NCBI GenBank assembly: GCA_023269235.1 | Contig: JAHFTW010000002.1 | Coordinates: 55,294-119,293 of the forward strand | DNA: 64,000 nucleotides | Reading direction: 5' to 3' | From: Thermoplasmata archaeon | GTDB lineage: Archaea; Thermoplasmatota; E2; JACPAO01; JAHFTW01 | Part shown: positions 56,555 to 63,704 of the stretch, one piece after another | Numbering within the stretch: position 1 is the first letter of the stretch | Layout of the letters: every line of letters begins with the position of its first letter | The notes under the pieces: model-generated | What the model saw: only the letters and a program-made list of their open reading frames with translations | Database searches by the model: none | What the model was told of the DNA's origin: nothing | Position numbers and translations under genes: made by a program

Positions 56555-57073
56555 ATGGCGAAACGGCTGCCCGACCCGAAGCGGTGGGAGTACGTCCGGG
56601 TCCACTCGGGCCTGCACGGCCGCGGCCTGTTCGCCGCCGTGGACATGCCCAAAGGCCAGCGCGTCATGGAGTACCTTGGCGAGCGCGTGGGGAAGAAGGA
56701 GAGCGAGCGCCGCACGGAGGCGCAGTGGGCGAAAGGGCACGTCACCGTCTTCACGCTCAACAAGCGCGTGGACCTCGACGGCTCGCCGGCGTGGAACCGC
56801 GCCCGCCTCGCCAACCACTCCTGCGACCCGAACTGCGAGTCGCAAAACGACCGCGGCCGCCGCATCTGGATCGTCGCCCGCCGGAGCGTCAAGGCAGGCG
56901 AGGAGCTGACCTACGACTACCACTTCGACTTCGTGGACCCGCCCCCCCTCTGCCTCTGCGGAGCAGCGCGCTGCCGCGGCTTCATCGTGGGTCCGCATCA
57001 CGTCCGGCGGCTGAAGGCGTGGCTAAAGCGGGAGAACCTCCCGACGCCCGCGGGGCTGCTTCCACGTCGGTAA
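56555..57073 (+). CDS. SET-domain protein lysine methyltransferase
   Basis: 172 residues from the ATG at 56555. G-L-H-G-R-G-L-F-A-A (19-28) starts the SET core, N-H-S-C-D-P-N-C at 87-94 and E-L-T-Y-D-Y at 117-122 form the SAM and catalytic sites, and C-L-C-G ... C-R-G (133-142) is a post-SET-like zinc cluster. The set is complete, so it should be active with SAM. Substrate unknown; the Lys-rich tails of many proteins in this window are attractive candidates. Confidence 0.9.
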   Translation: MAKRLPDPKRWEYVRVHSGLHGRGLFAAVDMPKGQRVMEYLGERVGKKESERRTEAQWAKGHVTVFTLNKRVDLDGSPAWNRARLANHSCDPNCESQNDRGRRIWIVARRSVKAGEELTYDYHFDFVDPPPLCLCGAARCRGFIVGPHHVRRLKAWLKRENLPTPAGLLPRR

Positions 57074-57109
57074 GGGAACGCTCATCGTCCCTGTCCTCCT
57101 CCGACGTTC

Positions 57110-57715
57110 GTGTTCGTCTGCCCGATGCACCCGGAGATTCGCCAGGACGGCAAAGGCCGTTGCCCGCTGTGCGGCATGGCTCTTGTGGACGACGCCGTTC
57201 CCCCAGTCGCCCACGCCGAGGAGGCCGCCAGCTACCGGCCGCTCATCGTCGTCTTCCTCATGCTGCTCGCCGCCACGGCCGTGCGCGCCTGGGCCGACTG
57301 GAGGAGCGGCTCCCTGTCCGGAACCGGCGTCGTCTCGACCTTCATGGCGGGTTTCTTCCTCGTCTTCGCCGGTTTCAAACTGATGGACCTGCGCGGCTTC
57401 GCTGACGGCTACTCCACGTACGACCTGTTGGCCCGGCGCGTCCCGGCGTACGGCTTCGTGTACCCGTTCATCGAGTTGGGCTTCGGTCTCGCGATGCTCG
57501 CCGGCCTCGACGCGCCCGCCCTGCTGTGGGCCGAGCTCGGGGTCATGCTGTTCAGCGGCCTCGGCGTCGCGCTCAAGCTCGTTAAGGGCGAGAAGTTCCA
57601 GTGCGCCTGCCTCGGCACGTTCCTCAAGGTGCCGCTCACCAAGGTGACGCTCGTCGAGGACTTCGGCATGGCCGCCCTCGCCGGCGTTCTTCTGTTCCTG
57701 CGCGGGACGACGTGA
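57110..57715 (+). CDS. heavy-metal-binding domain fused to DoxX/MauE-like membrane protein
   Basis: 201 residues from a GTG. F-V-C-P-M-H-P-E-I and G-R-C-P-L-C-G-M-A-L (2-26) are the heavy-metal-binding motif of copper-resistance proteins; the start is fixed because the first Cys belongs to it. Four TM helices (about 42-60, 72-95, 110-135, 170-195) with a C-A-C in the third loop match MauE/DoxX. Probably membrane copper or thiol-redox handling. It ends 1 nt before the second MITE-like copy. Confidence 0.82.
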   Translation: MFVCPMHPEIRQDGKGRCPLCGMALVDDAVPPVAHAEEAASYRPLIVVFLMLLAATAVRAWADWRSGSLSGTGVVSTFMAGFFLVFAGFKLMDLRGFADGYSTYDLLARRVPAYGFVYPFIELGFGLAMLAGLDAPALLWAELGVMLFSGLGVALKLVKGEKFQCACLGTFLKVPLTKVTLVEDFGMAALAGVLLFLRGTT

Positions 57716-57716
57716 A

Positions 57717-57882
57717 CACAGATTCCGCAGATTGTTGTCTGCTAAGCTGGCAGAGCGAAGGACTGCAAGAACACGAGGCCGCAAGCATTCATGAGACCCA
57801 GCATCTGCTGCATTGTCGCGGCCGACCGTTTTCTGACGAACAGCTGCCCGTACAGAGCAAAGAAAGCTCTGCTGAATCTGTG
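57717..57882. repeat. MITE-like repeat copy 2 (166 bp, opposite orientation)
   Basis: CACAGATTCCGCAGA (57717-57731) pairs with TCTGCTGAATCTGTG (57868-57882), 14/15. Its inverse aligns with copy 1 at 55426-55586 over the first ~90 nt. A short open frame in this orientation is shared by both copies (H-R-F-x-R-x-F-x-A). It again lies between convergent genes. Confidence 0.7.
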
Positions 57883-57893
57883 TCCAGGCGGAG

Positions 57894-58316
57894 TTATTTC
57901 TTCGGCGCTTTGGTCGCCTGCGCCTTGCGGAAGGCGGCGGCGACCGCCTTGCGCAGCGCGCCCTCGGGTCCAGCCGCCGGGTCGAGGCGGACCCACCCGA
58001 AGAGCTTGAACACGGCGCCCTCGGGGTCGCCAAGCGGGAAGGCGGCCGCGAGCTCGGCTTTCTGCGGCGCGTCCAGCAGAAGCTCCACAGCGCCCGGCTG
58101 GGCGCCGCCCCGCCACAGGCGCACGAACTGGTTGCAGCCCACGATGAGGGCAACGTGCTCCTTGCCGAACTCGGCCTGAAGCTCCGCCCCGGCCGCGGCC
58201 GCGTCCTCCTGCGCCCACGCCACGGCGGCGAGGAGGGCCGCCCGTTGCGGCTCCGGCGCGCGCTCGAGCAGGCGCACGGCGCGCTCGTCGGCGGGGACGG
58301 TCGGTGTGTGGTCCAT
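57894..58316 (-). CDS. hypothetical protein
   Basis: 140 residues from the ATG at 58316. Helix-rich N-terminal half (A-A-L-L-A-A-V-A-W-A-Q-E-D-A-A-A-A-G), then E-H-V-A-L-I-V-G-C-N-Q-F-V-R-L and a SCP2-like V-F-K-L-F-G-W-V-R. The C-terminus is Lys/Ala-rich (F-R-K-A-Q-A-T-K-A-P-K-K). It ends 12 nt from the MITE-like copy. No family assigned. Confidence 0.55.
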   Translation of the reverse strand: MDHTPTVPADERAVRLLERAPEPQRAALLAAVAWAQEDAAAAGAELQAEFGKEHVALIVGCNQFVRLWRGGAQPGAVELLLDAPQKAELAAAFPLGDPEGAVFKLFGWVRLDPAAGPEGALRKAVAAAFRKAQATKAPKK

Positions 58317-58416
58317 GGCCCCTTCGACGCGGCGGCACGGCAAAACCCTTCACTTCGGGGACGCGACCAGGGTGCTTATCCCGCGCCGGACGCGGCTTTC
58401 ACGAAGTCGCTAGGCT

Positions 58417-58424
58417 GCTTATAG
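58417..58424 (+). promoter_or_regulatory. TATA box
   Basis: GCTTATAG, centred 28 nt upstream of the ATG at 58449; a clear case of leaderless spacing. Confidence 0.55.
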
Positions 58425-58448
58425 CGGCTGCCCGGGGGATGACGGGCC

Positions 58449-59093
58449 ATGAACGCGTGGAGTGTTCTTGCAGGCTTGCTGGTGACCGTCGGCGGAGCGG
58501 GCGCGGGGGTGCTTCTCCACCCATTGGAAGGGTCGCCCCTCACAGGATCAGCGCCGCAGGACGGTGGCGGGCCTCTCGGACTTGGCGATCCGCTGGGCCT
58601 TGGCGGCGGGAGCGGCAACAGCACCGGCGGCAACGGCGCCGGCGGGAACAGCACAAGCGGAAACGGCACCTCGCCCCCGTCCGGCAACAGCTCGGCGCCG
58701 CCACCGTCCAGCACGACGGCGCCGCCCGCCAACGCGACGGCCGCCACGAACGGCACCTGCTCCTGCGTCCACATCGAGGAGTGGAACGACGGCGTCGGCC
58801 CCGCCTCCGGGCGCTGGTCGTTCCCGGTCGTCGCCTCCAACACGTTCCTGACCTTCCACCTCGACGTCGGCTCCGGCATCGGGGTGGACGATGGCGTGAG
58901 CGCGCGCCTGCTCGACGGCAACGGCAACGTGGTGGCGCAGGTCGAACGCTCCGGGTTGGAGCTGCTCACCTCGTACGCGACCATGGACGGCACCCTGAAG
59001 GACCCCAGCGCGGGGACCTGGACCCTCGAGGTCAAAGTCAACGGCGTCGGGCTGCTCGGCTCCTACGACGTCAGCGTCGAGACGGGCTGCTGA
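58449..59093 (+). CDS. secreted protein with glycosylation-prone linker and beta domain
   Basis: 214 residues. An N-terminal hydrophobic segment (about 4-24) is a signal peptide or anchor. Residues 33-100 are Gly/Ser/Asn/Thr/Pro with many N-x-S/T sequons, as in archaeal S-layer or pilin-type stalks. The C-terminal 110 residues are a beta sandwich (W-S-F-P-V-V-A-S-N-T-F-L-T-F-H, then W-T-L-E-V-K-V-N-G) with Cys near both ends of the domain. Function unknown; cell-surface location is inferred. Confidence 0.65.
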   Translation: MNAWSVLAGLLVTVGGAGAGVLLHPLEGSPLTGSAPQDGGGPLGLGDPLGLGGGSGNSTGGNGAGGNSTSGNGTSPPSGNSSAPPPSSTTAPPANATAATNGTCSCVHIEEWNDGVGPASGRWSFPVVASNTFLTFHLDVGSGIGVDDGVSARLLDGNGNVVAQVERSGLELLTSYATMDGTLKDPSAGTWTLEVKVNGVGLLGSYDVSVETGC

Positions 59094-59223
59094 GCGGAGC
59101 TTCCTCACGGGAGCGGGGCTGGTCGGCCCAGGAATCCCACAGGGGCGTGTCGTCGCCGTCGAGGCCGAAGGCGTCGATGCCCATCTGGCGACGGAGCAGG
59201 TTCTGGATGGGGTTGTGCGGCAT
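59071..59223 (-). CDS. small hypothetical protein
   Basis: 50 residues from the ATG at 59223; its last codons overlap the end of the secreted-protein gene by 23 nt. N-P-I-Q-N-L-L-R-R-Q-M-G-I-D-A-F-G-L-D-G-D-D-T (shown in pieces: a basic helix, then an acidic loop) looks protein-like, whereas the Ser/Pro-rich end does not. No function. Confidence 0.4.
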   Translation of the reverse strand: MPHNPIQNLLRRQMGIDAFGLDGDDTPLWDSWADQPRSREEAPLSSPSRR

Positions 59224-59355
59224 GGTGCACCCGAGGGCAGGGACCCTGCTTTCGCGCCGCTTAAGCCCATCGAATCCTGGTTCGGCAGGGCGCGACATCG
59301 CGGGAGGCGAAGGCCGGCGAAGGCCGAACTAATCAATCCAACATGAACATGTTCA

Positions 59356-59895
59356 CTATTGAATCGAAGATGCGGCCCACACCCGGCCGACCCGAAGGTC
59401 GTGCGCCTCCAGCGGCAAGGCGGGCACCACCTGCGCGTCGAACGCGAGGGCCCAGACCGGGCAGCGCAGGCCTGCGAGGAAGCGGTCGTAGTGGCCGCCG
59501 CCCCGCCCCAGCCGCTCGCCCGCCACCGTGAAGGCGACTCCTGGGACAATGGCAAGCTGAACCTCCGACGCCGCGGCAACGGGGCCGGTCGGCTCGGGGA
59601 TGCCGCCCCATCCGGGCCTGAACTCGGTCCATCCCGACGCGGCGCGCAGGACCAGGCCCTCTGGAGTGGTGACCGGGAACAGCGTGGGCTTGCCGTCCCG
59701 CCACGCCGCGTTGGCGAGCCCGACGGTGGAGAACTCGGGCGCCACGGAGCGGTACAGCAGGACGCTGCGGGCGCTGCGCCACTCTGGCGTCGCTTGAATC
59801 GCCGCCGTGACGAGCTCCTCCTCGAGGGCACGCCGCGCCGGCGGCATGCGGGCGAGCCGCTCCCGGACCTGGGCCCGCAGGGCTGCCTTGTCCAC
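59356..59895 (-). CDS. 5-formyltetrahydrofolate cyclo-ligase
   Basis: 179 residues. The family block P-G-V-A-F-T-V-A-G-E-R-L-G-R-G-G-G-H-Y-D-R (about 119-139) binds ATP and is complete; R-S-V-L-L-Y-R-S-V and E-F-R-P-G-W-G-G-I-P-E-P complete the fold. It converts 5-formyl-THF to 5,10-methenyl-THF with ATP. It is divergent from purP, linking one-carbon and purine metabolism in one locus. Confidence 0.9.
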   Translation of the reverse strand: MDKAALRAQVRERLARMPPARRALEEELVTAAIQATPEWRSARSVLLYRSVAPEFSTVGLANAAWRDGKPTLFPVTTPEGLVLRAASGWTEFRPGWGGIPEPTGPVAAASEVQLAIVPGVAFTVAGERLGRGGGHYDRFLAGLRCPVWALAFDAQVVPALPLEAHDLRVGRVWAASSIQ

Positions 59896-59914
59896 GCCCC
59901 GGGGAGGGGGCCTA

Positions 59915-59922
59915 TCTTTATG
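59915..59922 (+). promoter_or_regulatory. TATA box of purP
   Basis: TCTTTATG, centred 28 nt upstream of the purP ATG at 59946. Confidence 0.5.
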
Positions 59923-59945
59923 GGCGCGACCGGCCTCGACGCCCC

Positions 59946-61043
59946 ATGGGACAACCGGTCGCCTCCTGGCTCGCAGGATATGACCCCAAGGACCTCACCA
60001 TCGCGACAGCGGTGAGCCACTCCAGCCTCCAGATCTTCCACGGGGCGAAACTTGAGGGTTTCAAGACGCTCGCCATCGCCGCCGGCGACCGCGATGTCCG
60101 CTACTACGACGCGTTCCCGAAGGCCAAGCCCGACCGCATCCTGAAGCTCAACCGCTACCACGACCTCCTGGGGATGGCCGAGGAACTGCGCGAAGAGAAC
60201 GTCATCCTGATTCCGCACGGCAGCCTCGTCGAGTACCTGGGACCGGACAACTACGTCAACATCGGCCTCCCCATCTACGGCAATCGCAACGTCCTGCACT
60301 GGGAATCCGACCGCGACGCCCAGCGCACCTGGCTCGAGGCCGCCGGCATCCGCATGCCGCGCAAGATCTCCGACCCGCAAGACATCAACGAACCAGCCAT
60401 CGTCAAGTACCACGGCGCGAAGGGCGGCCGCGGCTTCTTCATCGCGAAATCCTACCGCGACTTCAAGCGCCACATCCAGGAGGGCGAGCCCTACACCATC
60501 CAGGAGTTCGTCCTCGGCACGCGCTACTACCTGCACTACTTCCACAGCCCCCTCGTCAAGGAAGGCTACCAAGTCGAGCTCAAGGACGCCGCCGGCAAGG
60601 TCGTTGCCACCAGCACGCTGCAGATGCTCAGCATCGACCGCCGCGACGAGTCCAACATCGACGAGATGAACCGCCTCGGCTCGCTCAAGGACATGGACGA
60701 GATCGGCATCCCGCCCACCTTCGTCGTCACCGGCAACATCCCGATGGTCATCCGCGAGTCGCTGCTGCCCGAGGTGTTCCGCATGGGCGAGCAGGTCGTG
60801 AAGGAGGCGCACAAGCTCTTCGGCGGCCTGTGGGGCCCCTTCTGCCTGGAGACCGTCGTCACCGACAAACTGGAGTTCCGCGTCTTCGAGATCAGCGCCC
60901 GCATCGTCGCCGGCACCAACCCCTTCGTCGGCGGCTCGCCCTACTCGGAAATGATCGCGCCCGGCCTCAGCACCGGCCGCCGCATCGCCCAAGAGATCAA
61001 GCTGGCCGCCCAGACGGGGCAACTGGCCAAGATTCTCACCTGA
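59946..61043 (+). CDS. purP: FAICAR synthetase (formate-dependent, ATP-grasp)
   Basis: 365 residues. V-S-H-S-S-L-Q-I-F-H-G-A (22-33), I-P-H-G-S-L, Y-G-N-R-N-V-L, K-Y-H-G-A-K-G-G-R-G-F-F (ATP loop), E-F-V-L-G and G-P-F-C-L-E-T are the full PurP set. The enzyme makes FAICAR from AICAR, formate and ATP, replacing PurH transformylase in archaea, and is a good marker that the host is archaeal. It has its own TATA box and is divergent from the cyclo-ligase gene. A copy of its 3' end lies 145 nt downstream. Confidence 0.92.
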   Translation: MGQPVASWLAGYDPKDLTIATAVSHSSLQIFHGAKLEGFKTLAIAAGDRDVRYYDAFPKAKPDRILKLNRYHDLLGMAEELREENVILIPHGSLVEYLGPDNYVNIGLPIYGNRNVLHWESDRDAQRTWLEAAGIRMPRKISDPQDINEPAIVKYHGAKGGRGFFIAKSYRDFKRHIQEGEPYTIQEFVLGTRYYLHYFHSPLVKEGYQVELKDAAGKVVATSTLQMLSIDRRDESNIDEMNRLGSLKDMDEIGIPPTFVVTGNIPMVIRESLLPEVFRMGEQVVKEAHKLFGGLWGPFCLETVVTDKLEFRVFEISARIVAGTNPFVGGSPYSEMIAPGLSTGRRIAQEIKLAAQTGQLAKILT

Positions 61044-61327
61044 GAGGCCAGCCAGGACCGGCCTGCGGGGCCGAGCGACGCGAGCGCCCCGCCGTCCAAC
61101 GTGATCGACCTTGGCTGAGGGCGCGGCGGCGCCGTCGGTTTTGAGCCGGCACGAAGTGCCGGGTCTTCGGTTGAAGGTCGCATGGGGATCAAGCTGGCCA
61201 CCCAGACGGGGCAGCTCGGCAAGATCCTGACGTAGTTCGCGCGGCGCGTGCCGGACCGACGAACCGAAACAGCACAGACTGCGCAGGATGCTCTGTGCGC
61301 TCTATGTTCTCGGGGGTTCTTCTCGCC
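61044..61327. other. purP / AI-2E convergent spacer
   Basis: 284 bases without an intact gene. It holds a perfect 7-bp-stem hairpin (CCGGCAC-GAA-GTGCCGG, 61146-61162), the purP 3'-end copy (61187-61235) and a weak MITE-end-like motif CACAGACTGCGCAG (61273-61286). The hairpin lacks a following T-tract. Confidence 0.5.
61187..61235 (+). pseudogene. duplicated 3' end of purP
   Basis: 49 nt closely matching purP 60995-61043 and encoding I-K-L-A-T-Q-T-G-Q-L-G-K-I-L-T-stop against I-K-L-A-A-Q-T-G-Q-L-A-K-I-L-T-stop in purP. Nothing upstream of it is purP-like. It is either the end of a lost purP duplicate or the scar of an element that once integrated at the purP 3' end. Confidence 0.75.
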
Positions 61328-62488
61328 TTAGCGCGCCGGCGCCGGGTCAGGGTCCGTAGATTCGCCGCCCAAGTGGGAGTCCTGCTCGTCCACGAGGTTG
61401 ACTTCGGGGTCGAGGTAGTCGGCCTCGTACACGTTGAGGATGGAGACCGTCACGCCGACCAGAAGCGGGCCGAGGAACAGGCCGATGAACCCGAACACGG
61501 CGGCGCCGCCCAGCACGCCGACGAGGACGAGCATGGGATGGATGTCGCTGTGGCGCCCGATGAGCTTGGGCTTCACGACGTTGTCCATGAGGACCATCAC
61601 GATGAACGTGCCCCAAGCGAGCATGAAGACGCCGCCCCAGACGTTGCCGTCCACGATGAGATACAAGCCGGCGGGGATCCACACCAAGTTCGTGCCGACC
61701 ACCGGCAGGAGGGCGAGCAACGCCATGACGGCACCCCACAGGACCGGGTTGGGAAGCCCGGTGATGAAGAAGCCGATGCCGCCCAAGGTGCCCTGGATGA
61801 GGGCGCCGAGGATCTGGCCGAGGAAGACGGCGTTGAGGCCCTGCCGCGTCTCGCGCAGGAGGTAATCCACTTGTCGGGCGGGCAGCGGCGTCGAGCGACG
61901 CAGCCACGCGACAAGGCGTTCGCCATCGACGAGGACGTAGTAGATGACCATCGGGATGATGGCGATGGCGATCATGATGTCCGGCACGGCGGCAATCATA
62001 TCCTGGCCGAGATTCGTCAATGTCTCCACCAGCCAGCTTTTCCCCGCGGCCGTGGCGTTGACCAGGCTCATGCGCAGCTCGGTCGCGTTCTGGCCCGGGT
62101 ACACGTAGCCGAGGAGCTCGCGCGGCAGTTGCCGCTCGACGGTCTTGTTGATGTACACGTCGAGGTTCTTGTCCCCGAGGTTGGTGGCAAGGCTGCTCAC
62201 GTCCTTGTACATCGCGACGCCGAGGACCAGCAGCGGGATCGCCATGATGAGGAACATGGTGAACATCGTGAAGCCGGCGGCGACACGGTTCGGGAAGAGA
62301 CGCTCCCAGAACTTGTCAATGGGCAGCGCGATGACGGCGAGGAAGACGCCCGTGATGATGAGGACCACGAAGGCGTGGAAGATGAGCCACGTCAGGTAGA
62401 ACATGGCGCCCAAGATGAGGAAAAAGAACGCCTGGCTCTGCTTGGGCAGGCGCCGCCAGGGGCGGCCGCTCTTTGGTGACACGCGCAC
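61328..62488 (-). CDS. AI-2E-family transporter
   Basis: 386 residues. Paired N-terminal TM helices (about 20-65), a further TM near 75-95, a soluble amphipathic region (100-180) and C-terminal TM helices (about 175-200 and 240-345, with G-P-L-L-V-G near 335) give the eight-helix AI-2E plan; the L-P-V-V-G-T-N-L-V-W-I-P and D-N-V-V-K-P-K-L-I-G-R motifs are hallmarks. Substrates in the family differ (autoinducer-2, Na+/H+ antiport) and cannot be told here. It converges with purP. Confidence 0.92.
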   Translation of the reverse strand: MRVSPKSGRPWRRLPKQSQAFFFLILGAMFYLTWLIFHAFVVLIITGVFLAVIALPIDKFWERLFPNRVAAGFTMFTMFLIMAIPLLVLGVAMYKDVSSLATNLGDKNLDVYINKTVERQLPRELLGYVYPGQNATELRMSLVNATAAGKSWLVETLTNLGQDMIAAVPDIMIAIAIIPMVIYYVLVDGERLVAWLRRSTPLPARQVDYLLRETRQGLNAVFLGQILGALIQGTLGGIGFFITGLPNPVLWGAVMALLALLPVVGTNLVWIPAGLYLIVDGNVWGGVFMLAWGTFIVMVLMDNVVKPKLIGRHSDIHPMLVLVGVLGGAAVFGFIGLFLGPLLVGVTVSILNVYEADYLDPEVNLVDEQDSHLGGESTDPDPAPAR

Positions 62489-62543
62489 GTCAGGGGGCTT
62501 GTCCCTTACAAGCTTGAGGGTGGCCTAGCCGAAGCGGTTTGGC

Positions 62544-63128
62544 TCAGTCGTTCGTGCGCGCTTCCTCGCAAATCCTGACGAAATTGCGGAACATCTGCAC
62601 CCCATGCTCGGTGTGCTCGACCTCCGGGTGGTAGCTCATTCCGAACAGCGGCCGCGTCGCGTGGCGCATGACCTGGATGGGGCAGTCCTTCGAAGAGGCG
62701 AGGACCTTGAAGCCGGGCGGTAGGACCGAGACCTCGTCGTGGTGGCTCGCCCAGACTACGGTCTTGGCGGGGACGTCGCGCAGGATGTCGCCCTCGTCGA
62801 GCACATCCATCTCGACGCGGCCAAATTCCGGGGCGGCCCCGGGCGCGGCCTGGCCGCCGAAGTGGCGCGCCATGTATTGGTGGCCGGCGCAGACGCCGAG
62901 GACCGGGACCTTGAGCTGGTCGAGGTAGTCGCCGACGTTGCCGAGCCGGTCGTCGAGGCCGACGCGGGCCCCGCCGCCGGAGAGTAGCAGGCCATCCACG
63001 TTGGCGGCGGCGATGTCCGCGACCGGGGTGCTGTTCTCGACGATCTGGGTCTCCTGGCCCAGGTAGCGCAGGACGCGCCACTGCCGGTGGGTCCATTGGC
63101 TGCCGTTGTCCACGACCCAGATGCGCAT
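62544..63128 (-). CDS. guaAA: GMP synthase glutaminase subunit (class I GATase)
   Basis: 194 residues. Nucleophile C80 in V-C-A-G-H-Q and the dyad H167-P-E169 complete the class I amidotransferase triad; the conserved D-N-G-S-Q start and S-H-H-D-E-V are typical of stand-alone archaeal GuaAA. It hydrolyses glutamine and passes ammonia to the GuaAB synthetase, which is not in the window. A TATA-like box lies 27 nt upstream. The third purine gene in this region. Confidence 0.93.
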   Translation of the reverse strand: MRIWVVDNGSQWTHRQWRVLRYLGQETQIVENSTPVADIAAANVDGLLLSGGGARVGLDDRLGNVGDYLDQLKVPVLGVCAGHQYMARHFGGQAAPGAAPEFGRVEMDVLDEGDILRDVPAKTVVWASHHDEVSVLPPGFKVLASSKDCPIQVMRHATRPLFGMSYHPEVEHTEHGVQMFRNFVRICEEARTND

Positions 63129-63150
63129 GGCTGGCCCACGTCCACCGGGC

Positions 63151-63158
63151 TCAAAAAG
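63151..63158 (-). promoter_or_regulatory. TATA-like box of guaAA
   Basis: The minus strand reads CCTTTTTGA, centred 27 nt upstream of the guaAA ATG at 63128. Confidence 0.45.
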
Positions 63159-63220
63159 GGCGTCCCCGGACCCGGCGGGCGCGGGCCAATCTTCATCCAG
63201 CGGTCGCCGATGGATTTGGC

Positions 63221-63688
63221 GTGCCCGCGCGGCCCGCCACGCTCCGTCTCCTCCTGGTCGAGGACCACGCCCAGGACGTGCGGCTGCTGCAGGAGGCGTT
63301 CCGCGAGACCGGTTTCGCCGTGGACCTGCAGGCCTGCCCCGACGCGGAGGCGGCCTGGAAGGCGCTCCAGGCGGCGCAGCGCCCCGCCGACCTGCCGCAG
63401 GCCATCCTCCTGGACCTGAACCTGCCCGGCACCTCGGGGCACGAGTTCTTGGCGCGCCTGAACCAGGACGCCCGGCTGCGCGCGCTCCCCGTCGTCGTGC
63501 TCACCTCCTCCAACCACCCAAGCGACGTGGAGCGCGCCCGGGCCGGCGCGGCGTCCGCGTACTTCCTCAAGCCCTTGACGCTCGCGGGTTACCTCACCCT
63601 CGCCGGCGAGCTCCAGACCCTGTGGCGCAACGGCCTTCCTCGTCGCCCGTCGGCAGCGCGCCCCGCGGGCCACCGCGCAAACCCTTAA
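63221..63688 (+). CDS. Rcp1-like response regulator (receiver domain only)
   Basis: 155 residues from a GTG. E14-D15, phosphoacceptor D65 (L-L-D-L-N-L-P-G), T95-S96 and K117 (Y-F-L-K-P-L) are all present. The extended loop after beta3 (N-L-P-G-T-S-G-H-E-F-L) is typical of Rcp1-like single-domain regulators that act by phosphotransfer or protein contact. No output domain and no histidine kinase is nearby. The C-terminus is basic. Confidence 0.9.
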   Translation: MPARPATLRLLLVEDHAQDVRLLQEAFRETGFAVDLQACPDAEAAWKALQAAQRPADLPQAILLDLNLPGTSGHEFLARLNQDARLRALPVVVLTSSNHPSDVERARAGAASAYFLKPLTLAGYLTLAGELQTLWRNGLPRRPSAARPAGHRANP

Positions 63689-63704
63689 TGGACGCCGGCC
63701 AGTG

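Noticed and set aside
58548-61022. Minus-strand open frame of 824 codons
   Set aside because: Runs antisense to the secreted protein gene and purP, and overlaps the cyclo-ligase gene on the same strand in another frame; the real genes have motifs and promoters.
61146-61162. Hairpin downstream of purP as intrinsic terminator
   Set aside because: The stem is perfect but no T-rich tract follows, and archaeal termination mainly needs one.
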